Part shown: positions 7,903-16,444 of the stretch, piece after piece
Layout: every line of letters starts with the position of its first letter
How positions within the stretch are numbered: the stretch's first letter is position 1
Assembly: GCF_000152725.1 (NCBI RefSeq)
Contig: NZ_CH724131.1
Coordinates: 2,267,167 to 2,331,166 of the forward strand
Direction of reading: 5' to 3'
DNA: 64,000 nucleotides
Source of the DNA: Pseudooceanicola batsensis HTCC2597
Lineage (GTDB): Bacteria; Pseudomonadota; Alphaproteobacteria; Rhodobacterales; Rhodobacteraceae
Translations under genes and position numbers: made by a program
The notes under the pieces: model-generated
Databases searched by the model: none
Seen by the model: the letters and a program-made list of their open reading frames with translations, nothing else
What the model was told of the DNA's origin: nothing

Positions 7903-8673
7903 GTGAGATTTCAGGGCAGGGTCGCGATCGTAACCGGGGCTGGCAGCGGCATCGGGCGTGCGACCGCGCGGCGGCTGGCATCCGAGGGCGCAAACGTGTG
8001 TCTCGTCGATCTGAACGAGGCCGGGTTGACGGAGAGTCTTCCCGAGGGCGATCACATGACCATGGCCTGCGACGTCTCGGACGAGACCCGTGTCGAGGCG
8101 GTCATAAAGGCCGTGATGGACAAATGGGGCCGGATCGACGTCGTGGCCAACAACGCCGGCATCGCCTGCACCAAGGAACCGATCACCGAAAACGCCATGG
8201 ATGTCTGGACGAAGGTGCTGGGCGTCAACCTGATCGGGGTGGCGAATTTCATCAAGCACGCCGGCCGGGTCATGTGCGATCAGGGCCACGGGGCGATCGT
8301 GAACACCGCCTCGGTCGCCGGGATACGGTCCGGCGCCGGCGGCAATGCCTATTCCGCCTCCAAGGCCGGGGTCGTCAACCTGACCCAGACGGCCGCCTGC
8401 GACCTCGGCGGCTTCAACGTCCGGGTGAACGCAGTCTGCCCCGGGCTGATCGAGACGGGCATGACCCGGCGTGTCTTCGACTATGCCCGCGAGCATGGCA
8501 AGGAAGAGAAGTTGGGATCGCGCTGCGAACTGCGTCGGTACGGCCGGCCCGAGGAAATCGCCGCCGCGATCTGCTTCCTCGCCTCGGACGATGCCTCCTA
8601 TATCACGGGGCAGGCCCTGCCGGTCGATGGCGGCAACACGGCCTCGCTCAATCTGCCCGGCATGAAGGTATGA
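7903..8673 (+). CDS. SDR-family oxidoreductase
   Basis: 256 residues from GTG at 7903, chosen because GGAGG lies seven bases upstream and the Rossmann strand then begins five residues in. An in-frame ATG at 7870 has no ribosome site. It has the TGAGSGIG nucleotide-binding motif, NNAGIA, a catalytic Ser in NTASVAG and YSASK, with the PVDGGNTAS carboxyl end of FabG-like SDRs. The stop overlaps the next start by four bases (ATGA), so it is translationally coupled to the following CoA ligase. It probably acts on a hydroxy/oxo intermediate of the acid activated by the flanking ligases. The substrate is unknown. Confidence 0.87.
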   Translation: MRFQGRVAIVTGAGSGIGRATARRLASEGANVCLVDLNEAGLTESLPEGDHMTMACDVSDETRVEAVIKAVMDKWGRIDVVANNAGIACTKEPITENAMDVWTKVLGVNLIGVANFIKHAGRVMCDQGHGAIVNTASVAGIRSGAGGNAYSASKAGVVNLTQTAACDLGGFNVRVNAVCPGLIETGMTRRVFDYAREHGKEEKLGSRCELRRYGRPEEIAAAICFLASDDASYITGQALPVDGGNTASLNLPGMKV

Positions 8674-10343
8674 CGGACCTGCACTTCCAGCACTGGCCGC
8701 CGGGTCTGCCGCATCGCATCGACGTCCCGAAGCAGTCGATCGCACAGAACCTCATCGATACGGCCTCCCGCCTGCCCGACAAGGTCGCGATCCACTACTA
8801 CGGAACGCAGATCTCCTATGGCGATCTGCTGGAACGGGTTGAGCGCCTCGCCGGCTGGCTTCAGGCGCAGGGCGTTGCCCGCGGCGACCGGGTATTGCTC
8901 TACATGCAGAACTCGCCGCAATGGATCATCGGCTACTACGCGATCCTGCGGGCCGATGCCGCCGTGATCCCGGTCAACCCGATGAACCACCGGGCCGAGA
9001 TCGAGCATATCGCGCGCGACACCGGGGCGCGCATCGCCCTCGTCGGATCGGAGATCCTCGACCATGTGCGCCCGCTGATCGACACGCGCGATCTCGACCG
9101 GATCGTCGTCGCCGCCTATGCGGACATGGCCGATCCCGACAGCGACCTCGAGATGCCCGACAGTCTCGCCGGGATGACGGACGAGGGCATCACCGGAGCC
9201 GGCCTGACCCGCTGGACCGATGCCCTTGCTGGCGATGCAGCCCCCGGCCCGCTGCGCTCCGGCGCGGACGACCTCGCGATCATCCCTTATTCCAGTGGCA
9301 CCACCGGACATCCCAAGGGGTGCGTGCACCACCACCGCTCGGTCCAGGCGACGGCTCAAGCCTACAAGTACTGGAGCCCTTTCACCGAAGAGACGACCCT
9401 GCTGGCTGTCCTGCCGTTCTTCCATGTCACGGGGATGCAGAACTCGATGAACGCGCCGATCCTGACCGGCGCCACGTTGGTGTTGATGTCGAGATGGGAC
9501 CGCGACCTCGCCGCGGAACTGATCCGGCGTTACCGGGTCAACATGTTCAGGTCCATCACCACCATGGTGATCGATCTGCTGAACGCGCCGCATTTCGACA
9601 GCTACGACCTGTCCTCCCTGCGCACCATGGGCGGCGGCGGCGCGGCCATGCCCGAGGCCGTGGCGGCCCGGCTGAAGGACCTGACAGGGCTGGATTTCGT
9701 GGAAGGTTACGGCCTAACCGAAACCGCCGCCGCCACGCATATCAATCCGCCGCAGGCGCCGCGCCGGCAGTGCCTGGGCATCCCGATTTTCGACGTTGAG
9801 TCCCGCGTGCTCGACATCGATTCCGGCGCCGAACTGGGCCCGGGCGAGAGCGGCGAAATCGTGACACACGGGCCGCAGGTCTTCGAGGGATACTGGAACA
9901 ACCCCGACGCCACGGCGGCGGCGTTCATCGAACTCGGCGGCAAGCGATTCTTCCGGACCGGGGACATCGGCCATTACGACGCGGATGGCTTCTTCTACAT
10001 GTCCGACCGGATGAAACGGATGATCAACGCGTCGGGCTTCAAGGTCTGGCCGGCCGAAGTCGAAGCGTTGATGCACCGCCATCCCGGTATATCCGAGGCC
10101 TGCGTCATCGGTGCGCCCGACGCCCGCAGGGGCGAGACGGTCAAGGCTTATGTGGTACGCCGCCCTGATGCCGGGAACCTGTCCGAGGCCGATGTCATCG
10201 CGTGGTGCCACGACAACATGGCCGCCTATAAATGCCCGAAACACATCATTTTTAGGGATAGCCTGCCCAAGACAGGGTCGGGCAAGGTAAAGTGGCGGGA
10301 CCTTGCGGAGGCAGAGGCGACACGGGCGGGTGAACAGGGATAG
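8670..10343 (+). CDS. AMP-dependent fatty-acid/aryl acyl-CoA ligase
   Basis: 557 residues from ATG at 8670, overlapping the SDR stop by four bases. The reading frame stays open far upstream, but that part lies inside the SDR gene and is not coding. Motifs: YSSGTTGHPKG phosphate loop, EGYGLTETAA, the hinge-region GDIGHYDADGF and a carboxyl-terminal Lys in KTGSGKVKWRDL. It resembles medium/long-chain acyl-CoA ligases. Two ligases around one SDR suggest either two related acids or a second activation after an oxidative step. It is followed after 53 bases by the IclR regulator gene, probably in the same transcript. Confidence 0.9.
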   Translation: MTDLHFQHWPPGLPHRIDVPKQSIAQNLIDTASRLPDKVAIHYYGTQISYGDLLERVERLAGWLQAQGVARGDRVLLYMQNSPQWIIGYYAILRADAAVIPVNPMNHRAEIEHIARDTGARIALVGSEILDHVRPLIDTRDLDRIVVAAYADMADPDSDLEMPDSLAGMTDEGITGAGLTRWTDALAGDAAPGPLRSGADDLAIIPYSSGTTGHPKGCVHHHRSVQATAQAYKYWSPFTEETTLLAVLPFFHVTGMQNSMNAPILTGATLVLMSRWDRDLAAELIRRYRVNMFRSITTMVIDLLNAPHFDSYDLSSLRTMGGGGAAMPEAVAARLKDLTGLDFVEGYGLTETAAATHINPPQAPRRQCLGIPIFDVESRVLDIDSGAELGPGESGEIVTHGPQVFEGYWNNPDATAAAFIELGGKRFFRTGDIGHYDADGFFYMSDRMKRMINASGFKVWPAEVEALMHRHPGISEACVIGAPDARRGETVKAYVVRRPDAGNLSEADVIAWCHDNMAAYKCPKHIIFRDSLPKTGSGKVKWRDLAEAEATRAGEQG

Positions 10344-10396
10344 GGTCTCCGGAGCGGTTCGCGCAGACACCTGCAGCGGGCGCGGAGGAAAGGAAA

Positions 10397-11221
10397 ATGG
10401 TGCGGAAAAGAGCAACCGATAACACGTTGGACGCCGGCGAGCGTTCTGACAGTGACCGCCAGTTCGTCACGGCCCTGCACCGCGGTCTCGAGATCTTGCG
10501 GGCCTTCCGGCCGGCCGACAAGGCGGGACTCGGGAACTCCGAGCTTGCCGAACGCACGGGCCTGCCGAATTCCACGGTGTCGCGCCTGACCTTCACGTTG
10601 CTGAAGTCCGGATACCTCGTCTACGACGACGGGACCGGACGCTACCGTATGGGCGTGCCGGTCCTGTCTCTCGGCTATGCCTGTCTGGCGGGAATGCAGG
10701 TCCGGGAAACCGCACAGGTCTACATGCAGGAACTCGCCGACAAGGCGGGCGACGGCGTGCTCGTGGCCTTGGGCGGGCGCGACGACATGTCGATGACCTA
10801 CATCGCCGCCGCCCGGTCCAAGGGCGTGATCTCTCTGCAGCTGTCCGTCGGGTCCCGGATTTCGCTCGCCCGGTCGGCCATCGGTCAGGCCTATATCGCA
10901 GGCACGAACGAGGTCGAGCGTGCCGAGATCGTGGACCGCATTCGCACCCGCTATGAGCCGGACAGGGTGAACGAGATCCTGGACAGTCTCGACGACGCGC
11001 GCGAGCAGGTTCAGAAAAAGGGCTTCTTCTGCATGATGGGCGGCTGGCAGCGCGACGTGAACGCCGTGGCCGTGCCCTACCGCAGCCAGCAGCCCGACAC
11101 GCCGATGCTGGCCTTCAACCTGGGCGGCTACAGCTTCGCCCTTCCGAAGGAGCGGCTCGAGAACGACCTCGGGCCGCAGCTTGTCGATCTCGTCCGGATG
11201 GTGAGCCGGGTCGGATACTGA
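10397..11221 (+). CDS. IclR-family transcriptional regulator
   Basis: 274 residues, typical IclR length. The amino-terminal winged helix-turn-helix (about residues 25-90) contains GNSELAERTGLPNSTVSRL, followed by the effector-binding domain with the family stretch ISLARSAIGQAYIAG. The ribosome site GGAGG precedes the ATG. IclR proteins commonly control catabolic operons for aromatic or short organic acids, as repressor or activator. It sits at the end of the CoA-ligase operon, and repeated TTCCG-N5-CGGAA-like sequences before its neighbours are candidate operators. I see no such site directly before its own gene, so it may be expressed with the operon. The ligand is unknown, plausibly an acyl-CoA or the free acid. 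Confidence 0.9.
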   Translation: MVRKRATDNTLDAGERSDSDRQFVTALHRGLEILRAFRPADKAGLGNSELAERTGLPNSTVSRLTFTLLKSGYLVYDDGTGRYRMGVPVLSLGYACLAGMQVRETAQVYMQELADKAGDGVLVALGGRDDMSMTYIAAARSKGVISLQLSVGSRISLARSAIGQAYIAGTNEVERAEIVDRIRTRYEPDRVNEILDSLDDAREQVQKKGFFCMMGGWQRDVNAVAVPYRSQQPDTPMLAFNLGGYSFALPKERLENDLGPQLVDLVRMVSRVGY

Positions 11222-11236
11222 CTCGGCCCGCGCCCG

Positions 11237-12202
11237 TCAGGGCACCAGGGCGATCTTGCCGACCGCGCCCCGGTTCATGACGCGCTTGAGCACGTCAGCC
11301 GCGTCGGCCAGCGGGTAACGCCCTTCGATCAGCGGCTTGACCTTACCCTCGGCATACCAGCCGAACAGTTCGTCCATGTTGGCCAGATAGGCCTCGGGCT
11401 CGCGGCGGGTCCAGTTGCCCCAGAACACGCCGACGACCGAGTATTCCTTGACCAGGGTCAGGTTCACCGGCAACTGCGGGATCTCTCCGCTGGCGAAGCC
11501 GATGACCAGCAGGCGGCCATTCGGCGCCATGAACCGCGAGGCCGCCTTGAAGGCGTCGCCACCGACAGAGTCATAGACGACGTCCGCCCCCTTGCCGCCC
11601 GTCAGCGCCTTCACCTCGTCCTTGAGGTTGTCGTATCCGATGACGTGATCCGCGCCTTGTTCCGTGGCGATCTTCTGCTTCTCGTCCGAGGAACAGACGG
11701 CGATCACGGTGGCGCCCATGACCTTGCCGATCTGGATCGCGGCCGTCCCCGTGGCGCCGGCCGCGCCGAAGATCACGAGCGTTTCGCCCGGCTGGATGTT
11801 CGCGCGCTGCTTGAGCGCGTGGTGCGACGTGCCCCAGGCGATGATCATCGCGCAGGCATCCGCCGCATCCATGCCCTCGGGCAGGGAGAAACAGGTCCGT
11901 TCGCTGCCCACGGCCATCTCGGCATATCCGCCCGAACAGTAGGTCACGACCCGGTCGCCCTGCCGGAAGCGGGTCACGCCGTCGCCGACCGCGACGATCT
12001 CGCCCGCGACTTCGCTGCCCGGCGTGAACGGACGGTCGGGCTTGGACTGGTAGAGCCCCTGCACGATCAGCCCGTCGGGATAGTTCACGCCGGCCGCCTC
12101 GGTTCTGATCAGGACCTGACCGGGCCCCGGCCGGGGATCGGGCACGTCCTTGTAGTCCAGATCATCAAGCGGGCCGAATTCCTTACACACAATTGCTTTC
12201 AT
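11237..12202 (-). CDS. Quinone-oxidoreductase-like zinc-free MDR
   Basis: 321 residues from the second of two adjacent ATG codons; GGAGG lies five bases before it. The protein belongs to the medium-chain dehydrogenase/reductase superfamily, NADPH:quinone oxidoreductase branch. It has GVNYPDGLIVQGLYQ, then PGSEVAGEIVAVGDGV, and the NADPH-binding GAAGATGTAAIQI. The catalytic-zinc ligands of alcohol dehydrogenases are absent. Such enzymes reduce quinones, enones or enoyl-CoA-like double bonds. It ends 15 bases from the convergent IclR gene and starts in a control region shared with the DmdB-like ligase. By context it may reduce an unsaturated intermediate of the island, but this is inference. 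Confidence 0.87.
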   Translation of the reverse strand: MKAIVCKEFGPLDDLDYKDVPDPRPGPGQVLIRTEAAGVNYPDGLIVQGLYQSKPDRPFTPGSEVAGEIVAVGDGVTRFRQGDRVVTYCSGGYAEMAVGSERTCFSLPEGMDAADACAMIIAWGTSHHALKQRANIQPGETLVIFGAAGATGTAAIQIGKVMGATVIAVCSSDEKQKIATEQGADHVIGYDNLKDEVKALTGGKGADVVYDSVGGDAFKAASRFMAPNGRLLVIGFASGEIPQLPVNLTLVKEYSVVGVFWGNWTRREPEAYLANMDELFGWYAEGKVKPLIEGRYPLADAADVLKRVMNRGAVGKIALVP

Positions 12203-12436
12203 CATTGCCTCCCTCGTGGGCGCCCGGAGCGGCGCCGCGTTCACGACAATACCTACCTCATCTAGAAACGTATGCCATTGGAAACAGACATATTTCGGCA
12301 TAAACACCGTGATTTTCCGCACGGCGGGCCGGTAATTTCCGCCTTGCGAACGAACCTTGCGTCAAACTGCGGAATTCCCTTCCACCTCTGGGTCGCGGGC
12401 GTTAAGTTTCCCGGGAGATTACGGGAGGATTTTGCC
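12203..12436. promoter_or_regulatory. Divergent control region with a weak IclR-like site
   Basis: This 234-base gap separates the MDR gene from the DmdB-like ligase. TTCCGCCTTGCGAAC (12337-12351) matches 12 of 15 positions of the hybrid pattern TTCCGCATTGCGGAA drawn from the two stronger sites upstream. CGGAATTCC (12370-12378) is a further partial match. The ribosome site GGGAGG stands before the ligase start. I could not place convincing -35/-10 pairs and see no other gene here. Confidence 0.35.
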
Positions 12437-14080
12437 ATGAAAGGCATGATGATGCACCAGCCTCTGCTGGTGTCGGAAATTCTTGAATTCGGTGCCGGCG
12501 CTTACCCCAAGGCCGAGATCGTGTCGGTTCGCACCGAGGGCGACATCCATCGGGAAACGCTGGTCGAGTTCCGGGAACGCACCATCCAGCTGGCACACGG
12601 GCTGAAGGCGCACGGGGTCGAGCTGGGGGACCGTGTCGCGACCCTCGCCTGGAACGGCTACCGGCACATGGAGCTCTACTACGCCATCTCGGGGATCGGG
12701 GCGGTCTGCCACACGATCAACCCGCGCCTCTCGGCCGAGCAGATGATCTATATCGTCAACCACGCCGAGGATAAGGTGCTTTTCCTCGACACGACCTTCG
12801 TGCCCCTGATCGCTGCGGTGAAGGACCATCTGCCGAAGGACATGACCTATGTGATCATGACCGACAAGGCGCACATGCCGGACGCCCCCTTCGAGGCGCT
12901 CTGCTACGAGGACCTGCTCGAGGGACAGCCGACCGAGATCGAATGGCCTCTCTTCGACGAGGAAACGGCCTGCGGCCTGTGCTATACCTCGGGCACGACC
13001 GGAAACCCCAAGGGCGCGCTCTATTCGCACCGCTCTACCGTGCTGCACGGCATGATGATGTCCGTCATGCAGACCACGACCTTCAACGAAGGGCTCAGCG
13101 TCTTGCCCGTCGTCCCGCTCTTCCACGTCAACGCCTGGGGGCTGCCCTATTCCTCGCTGCTGTCGGGCATGAACATGGTCATGCCCGGCCCCGCCCTCGA
13201 CGGGGAAAGCCTGTTCAAGCTGATGGACCAGGAAAAGGTGTTCTCGGCCTGGGGCGTCCCGACGATCTGGCAGGGCCTGCTGGGCGAGATCGAAAAACAG
13301 GGCCGCAAGCCCGAGGGGTTCGGCGATGTCGTGATCGGCGGCTCGGCCGCCCCCCGCTCGATGATCGAGGCCTTCGAGAAGATGGATGTCAGCGTCGGTC
13401 ACGCCTGGGGCATGACCGAGATGTCCCCGGTCGGCACGCACGGGATCATGCCCAAGTGGATGGAGAACGAACCCTTCGACACGCGCATCGACTACAAGTC
13501 CAAGCAGGGCCGGCGGTGCTTCGGCGTCGAACTCAAGCTCGTCGACGAGGACGGAAACCGCCTGCCGCACGACGGCAAGGCGGTCGGCGAACTCTACGTC
13601 CGCGGCAACACCGTCGTTTCGGGCTACTTCAAGAACGAAGAGGCGAGCGCCAAGGCCCTGGACTCCGAGGGATGGTTCGGCACCGGCGACGTGGCCACCA
13701 TCGATCCGAACGGCTTCCTGTCGATCCAGGACCGTGCGAAGGACCTCATCAAGTCCGGCGGCGAATGGATCTCGTCGATCGATCTGGAGAACATCGCCAT
13801 GGCCCATCCCGCGATCGCCCAGGCGGCGGCGATCGGCGTCGCGCATCCCAGATGGGACGAGCGCCCGATCCTGGTGGCGGTGGCCGCCGAGGGGGCGGAG
13901 AAGCCCGATCTCGACGAGGTCCGCGAGCATCTGAGCGAACATTTCGCCAAATGGCAGTTGCCCGACGACGTCGTCTGGGTCGACAGCATTCCGCTTACCG
14001 CGACGGGCAAGTTCTCGAAGCTCAACCTGCGCAAGCAGCTGGCCGACTACAAGCATCCGGAACTGCGCGAAACCGCCTGA
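12437..14080 (+). CDS. DmdB-like medium/long-chain acyl-CoA ligase
   Basis: 547 residues from ATG at 12437 with GGGAGG eight bases upstream; the longer open frame before it lacks a ribosome site. It is an adenylate-forming ligase with YTSGTTGNPKG, HAWGMTEMSP, the DRAKDLIKSGGEWIS hinge region and a terminal Lys in TATGKFSKL. The opening MMMHQPLLVSEIL and the EGDIHR segment are characteristic of the family that includes 3-methylmercaptopropionate-CoA ligase (DmdB), common in marine Rhodobacteraceae, as well as medium-chain fatty acid ligases. Without the rest of the demethylation pathway beside it, the acid cannot be fixed. A strong terminator follows, so it is probably a single-gene transcript. 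Confidence 0.88.
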   Translation: MKGMMMHQPLLVSEILEFGAGAYPKAEIVSVRTEGDIHRETLVEFRERTIQLAHGLKAHGVELGDRVATLAWNGYRHMELYYAISGIGAVCHTINPRLSAEQMIYIVNHAEDKVLFLDTTFVPLIAAVKDHLPKDMTYVIMTDKAHMPDAPFEALCYEDLLEGQPTEIEWPLFDEETACGLCYTSGTTGNPKGALYSHRSTVLHGMMMSVMQTTTFNEGLSVLPVVPLFHVNAWGLPYSSLLSGMNMVMPGPALDGESLFKLMDQEKVFSAWGVPTIWQGLLGEIEKQGRKPEGFGDVVIGGSAAPRSMIEAFEKMDVSVGHAWGMTEMSPVGTHGIMPKWMENEPFDTRIDYKSKQGRRCFGVELKLVDEDGNRLPHDGKAVGELYVRGNTVVSGYFKNEEASAKALDSEGWFGTGDVATIDPNGFLSIQDRAKDLIKSGGEWISSIDLENIAMAHPAIAQAAAIGVAHPRWDERPILVAVAAEGAEKPDLDEVREHLSEHFAKWQLPDDVVWVDSIPLTATGKFSKLNLRKQLADYKHPELRETA

Positions 14081-14102
14081 GCCGCACATCCATGACGAGA
14101 TC

Positions 14103-14136
14103 GACGGGCGCCCCTGTGTGGCGCCCGTCTTCTTTT
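14103..14136 (+). terminator. Rho-independent terminator
   Basis: GACGGGCGCC (14103-14112) pairs perfectly with GGCGCCCGTC (14120-14129) around a seven-base loop, followed by TTCTTTT. It lies 22 bases after the DmdB-like ligase stop codon and separates it from the convergent MarR gene. Confidence 0.9.
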
Positions 14137-14148
14137 GCACTGCCCTTG

Positions 14149-14634
14149 TCAGTCCTGCGGATCATCGGCCCCGGACACGGCGAGGCCGTTGATGCCCGAG
14201 ATCAGCCGCGCGATATCGGCATGGCGCCTGGCCTGATCCGCCTCGACCTCTCGCTGGGCGGCGGACCAGTCCTCGGCCGCTGCGACAAGCCGTGAATTGC
14301 CGGCCTCCGTCAGCGCCAGCACCTTCTTGCGCTTGTCCATATCGTCCGGCTGCGACGTGACCAGCCCCGCCCGTTCCAACGGCATCAGGCCGCGCGACAA
14401 CGCCGACTGATCCATCTCCATCAGATCGGCGATCTTCTGGACGGTGGGTTTCCGAAGGTGGCGGATCCACGCCAGCGTCGCCAACTGCGAGATCGTCAGG
14501 CCATGATCCGCCAGCGCGGCATCGTACAGGCGCACCAGGCGGCGCGAGGCCCTGCGCGTGGCCAGGCAGTAGCAGGAGCCCGAGAGCAACTCGGCAAGAG
14601 CGGGTGTTTCGGGGGCGTCTCTAGTGTCGATCAT
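14149..14634 (-). CDS. MarR-family transcriptional regulator
   Basis: 161 residues from ATG at 14634; AGAGG stands very close to it, and an ATG at 14649 is an in-frame alternative. The winged helix-turn-helix spans about residues 45-110 with LTISQLATLAWIRH, then VQKIADLMEMDQSALSRGL, and a DKRKKVLALTEAG wing typical of MarR. Such dimeric repressors bind palindromes and release on binding a phenolic or lipophilic ligand or on oxidation. It diverges from a thioesterase gene over a gap filled with palindromic ATGCAT sequences, so it most likely represses itself and the thioesterase/MFS operon. The ligand is unknown. Confidence 0.9.
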   Translation of the reverse strand: MIDTRDAPETPALAELLSGSCYCLATRRASRRLVRLYDAALADHGLTISQLATLAWIRHLRKPTVQKIADLMEMDQSALSRGLMPLERAGLVTSQPDDMDKRKKVLALTEAGNSRLVAAAEDWSAAQREVEADQARRHADIARLISGINGLAVSGADDPQD

Positions 14635-14645
14635 ATCCTCTTGAC

Positions 14646-14680
14646 CCATGCATATGCATGGATTTACCTGTATATGCATA
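14646..14680. promoter_or_regulatory. Candidate MarR operators, two copies
   Basis: CCATGCATATGCATGG (14646-14661) is a perfect 16-base palindrome, and TGTATATGCATA (14669-14680) is a near copy of its core 22 bases further on. Both sit in the 63-base gap between the divergent MarR and thioesterase genes. This is the usual architecture for MarR autoregulation. Confidence 0.6.
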
Positions 14681-14697
14681 AAATCAAGGAGTACCTT

Positions 14698-15192
14698 ATG
14701 TTCGATCCCGCGCCAATCCCCGACTACAACGTTGGTACCGCTGACATTTCCGAAGTCCTGAACAGGACCGGCCAGGATCTGATGCAGGGAATCATCGACG
14801 GAGACCAACCGGCGCCGAGTATGGCCCGGACCATGCGCCACTGGATCGCGCGGGTCGAAGAGGGCGAAGTCGAATTCCGCGGCGAACCCTCGGCCGAGGT
14901 GCTCAATCCCGGCGGGCTGGTGCATGGGGGCTGGGCCATGACCCTGCTGGACAGCGCCCTGGGCTGCGCGGTGCAGACCACGCTGGAAAAGGGCGTCACC
15001 TTCGTTTCGCTCGACACCTCGGTGCGGTTCGTCCGGCCGATCACCCCGGAGACCGGGCAAGTCCGGTGCATCGGTCGCGTGCAATCGCGCGGCAAGCGCA
15101 TCGCAACGGCCGAGGGCGTGATCGAGGACCGCACGGGCCGGGTTCTCGCCACCGGCACCACCTCGTGTTTCATCCGGCCGCTGGGGCATTGA
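14698..15192 (+). CDS. PaaI-type hotdog thioesterase
   Basis: 164 residues from ATG at 14698, which has AAGGAG six bases upstream; the frame is open further back but that DNA is the MarR gene. The hotdog-fold motif is NPGGLVHGGWAMTLLDSALG, with the catalytic-type HGG region, and TSVRFVRPI follows in the next strand. Family members hydrolyse acyl- or aryl-CoA thioesters and can recover CoA from dead-end intermediates. It is controlled by the divergent MarR protein and followed two bases later by an MFS transporter. The pair may therefore release and export an unwanted acid, which would fit MarR control. The acyl preference is unknown. Confidence 0.87.
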   Translation: MFDPAPIPDYNVGTADISEVLNRTGQDLMQGIIDGDQPAPSMARTMRHWIARVEEGEVEFRGEPSAEVLNPGGLVHGGWAMTLLDSALGCAVQTTLEKGVTFVSLDTSVRFVRPITPETGQVRCIGRVQSRGKRIATAEGVIEDRTGRVLATGTTSCFIRPLGH

Positions 15193-15194
15193 GC

Positions 15195-16361
15195 ATGCCG
15201 ATATTCGTTCTCATGCTGGCGCCTCTCGCCTTCACCACCGGGGTCTTCGTCTTCGCGGGCGTGCTGACCCCCATGGCGGAGGACCTCGGCGTCAGCGTCG
15301 GCGCGGCAGGTCAGCTGCAATCGCTCTTCACCATAACCTGCGCCATCTGCGGACCTGTCCTGGCCCTGCTGACCGGTCGCTTCGACCGCAAGAGGCTACT
15401 GGTCCTGTCGCTGGTCTATCTCACCGTGATGAACGCGGCCTCTGCCGTGATGCCGGGGTTCGTCGGACTTGCCGTGACTCGTGCCCTGACCGGGGCCCTC
15501 GGCGCGCTCGCCCTGCCCCTTGCCTCAACGATCGCGGTCGCGCTCGCCGGGCCCGAGCGCCGCGCGCGTGCGCTGGCGATGGTCTATGGCGGGATCACCC
15601 TGGCCTTCCTGTCGGGCATCCCCCTCGGCTCGGCCATCGGCGAGATCTACGGCTGGCGGTCGAGCTTCTGGCTGGCGTCGGGTCTGTGTGCCGTCGCCGG
15701 GCTGATGACCGCGCTCTTCGTCCCGCGCACGCCCACACCGCCGGCGGTCCCGAAAGGCGCCTTCGGCGCGGTGCTGAAATGGCCGACCACCGGCTATCTT
15801 CTGGTCACGCTGTTCGCCTTCGCCGCCATATTCGTGGTCATCGGGTTCGTCCGGCCCGTCGTGTCGGCGCTGACGGGATTCGACGGCCGGGGCGTCGGCA
15901 TGGTGCAGATGGTCTCGGGCGTGGGGAGCTTTCTCGGCCTCGTCATCGGCACCCGCATGGTCGAACGACCCGCCGGAAGCCCCTTGATCCGGCTCTTCTG
16001 CGCCATCGCCGCCGCGCAGACCGTCTTTGCCGTGGCCCTGATCGGCGGCTGGACCGGACCCGCGGGGCTCGCGGGCTCGGTCGTCGCCATGCTCATCGGA
16101 TCGACATCGCTCTTCGCGACGGCCCCGATCGTGCAATCCCGCCTGGCCGAGGCCGCGGGACCGGCCGCCACGCTCGCCTTCGCGCTGAACGGGTCGATGG
16201 TCTACCTCGGGCAGGGCATGGGGGTCGTTCTGGGCGGGGCGATGCTGTCCTCGGTCGGTCTGACCTACATCAGCACCGCCGGTATCGCCCTGGCCGCGAC
16301 CGGCCTCGTGATCGCCCTGAGGCTGAAGGCGCAGCGCAACCTCCCGTTGCCGGCGCAATAG
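15195..16361 (+). CDS. MFS transporter
   Basis: 388 residues with about twelve hydrophobic segments, an inner-membrane major-facilitator protein of the drug:proton-antiporter-like arabinose/sugar-efflux type. The loop after the second segment carries GRFDRKR, a variant of the MFS signature, and TRALTGALGALALPL is a typical fifth-helix region. Its start comes two bases after the thioesterase stop, so they share a transcript under MarR control. Export of the acid released by the thioesterase is the simplest role, though import is not excluded. No binding protein or periplasmic domain is present. Confidence 0.87.
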   Translation: MPIFVLMLAPLAFTTGVFVFAGVLTPMAEDLGVSVGAAGQLQSLFTITCAICGPVLALLTGRFDRKRLLVLSLVYLTVMNAASAVMPGFVGLAVTRALTGALGALALPLASTIAVALAGPERRARALAMVYGGITLAFLSGIPLGSAIGEIYGWRSSFWLASGLCAVAGLMTALFVPRTPTPPAVPKGAFGAVLKWPTTGYLLVTLFAFAAIFVVIGFVRPVVSALTGFDGRGVGMVQMVSGVGSFLGLVIGTRMVERPAGSPLIRLFCAIAAAQTVFAVALIGGWTGPAGLAGSVVAMLIGSTSLFATAPIVQSRLAEAAGPAATLAFALNGSMVYLGQGMGVVLGGAMLSSVGLTYISTAGIALAATGLVIALRLKAQRNLPLPAQ

Positions 16362-16374
16362 CCCCGGGCCGGAC

Positions 16375-16410
16375 CCCGCCCCGCGAACGGACATGCGCGG
16401 GGCGGGCGTT
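16375..16410 (+). terminator. Probable terminator after the MFS gene
   Basis: CCCGCCCCGCG (16375-16385) pairs perfectly with CGCGGGGCGGG (16396-16406) around a ten-base loop. The U-tract is poor (CGTT), so termination may be partial. It separates the MarR-controlled operon from the EamA transporter. Confidence 0.6.
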
Positions 16411-16444
16411 TGACAAGCCGCGCTGGATAGGATCATGAGGGGCG

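Noticed and set aside
7998..8669. Upstream extension of the second CoA ligase frame
   Set aside because: It lies within the SDR gene; the ligase start at 8670 is coupled by an ATGA overlap and begins at the normal place for the family.
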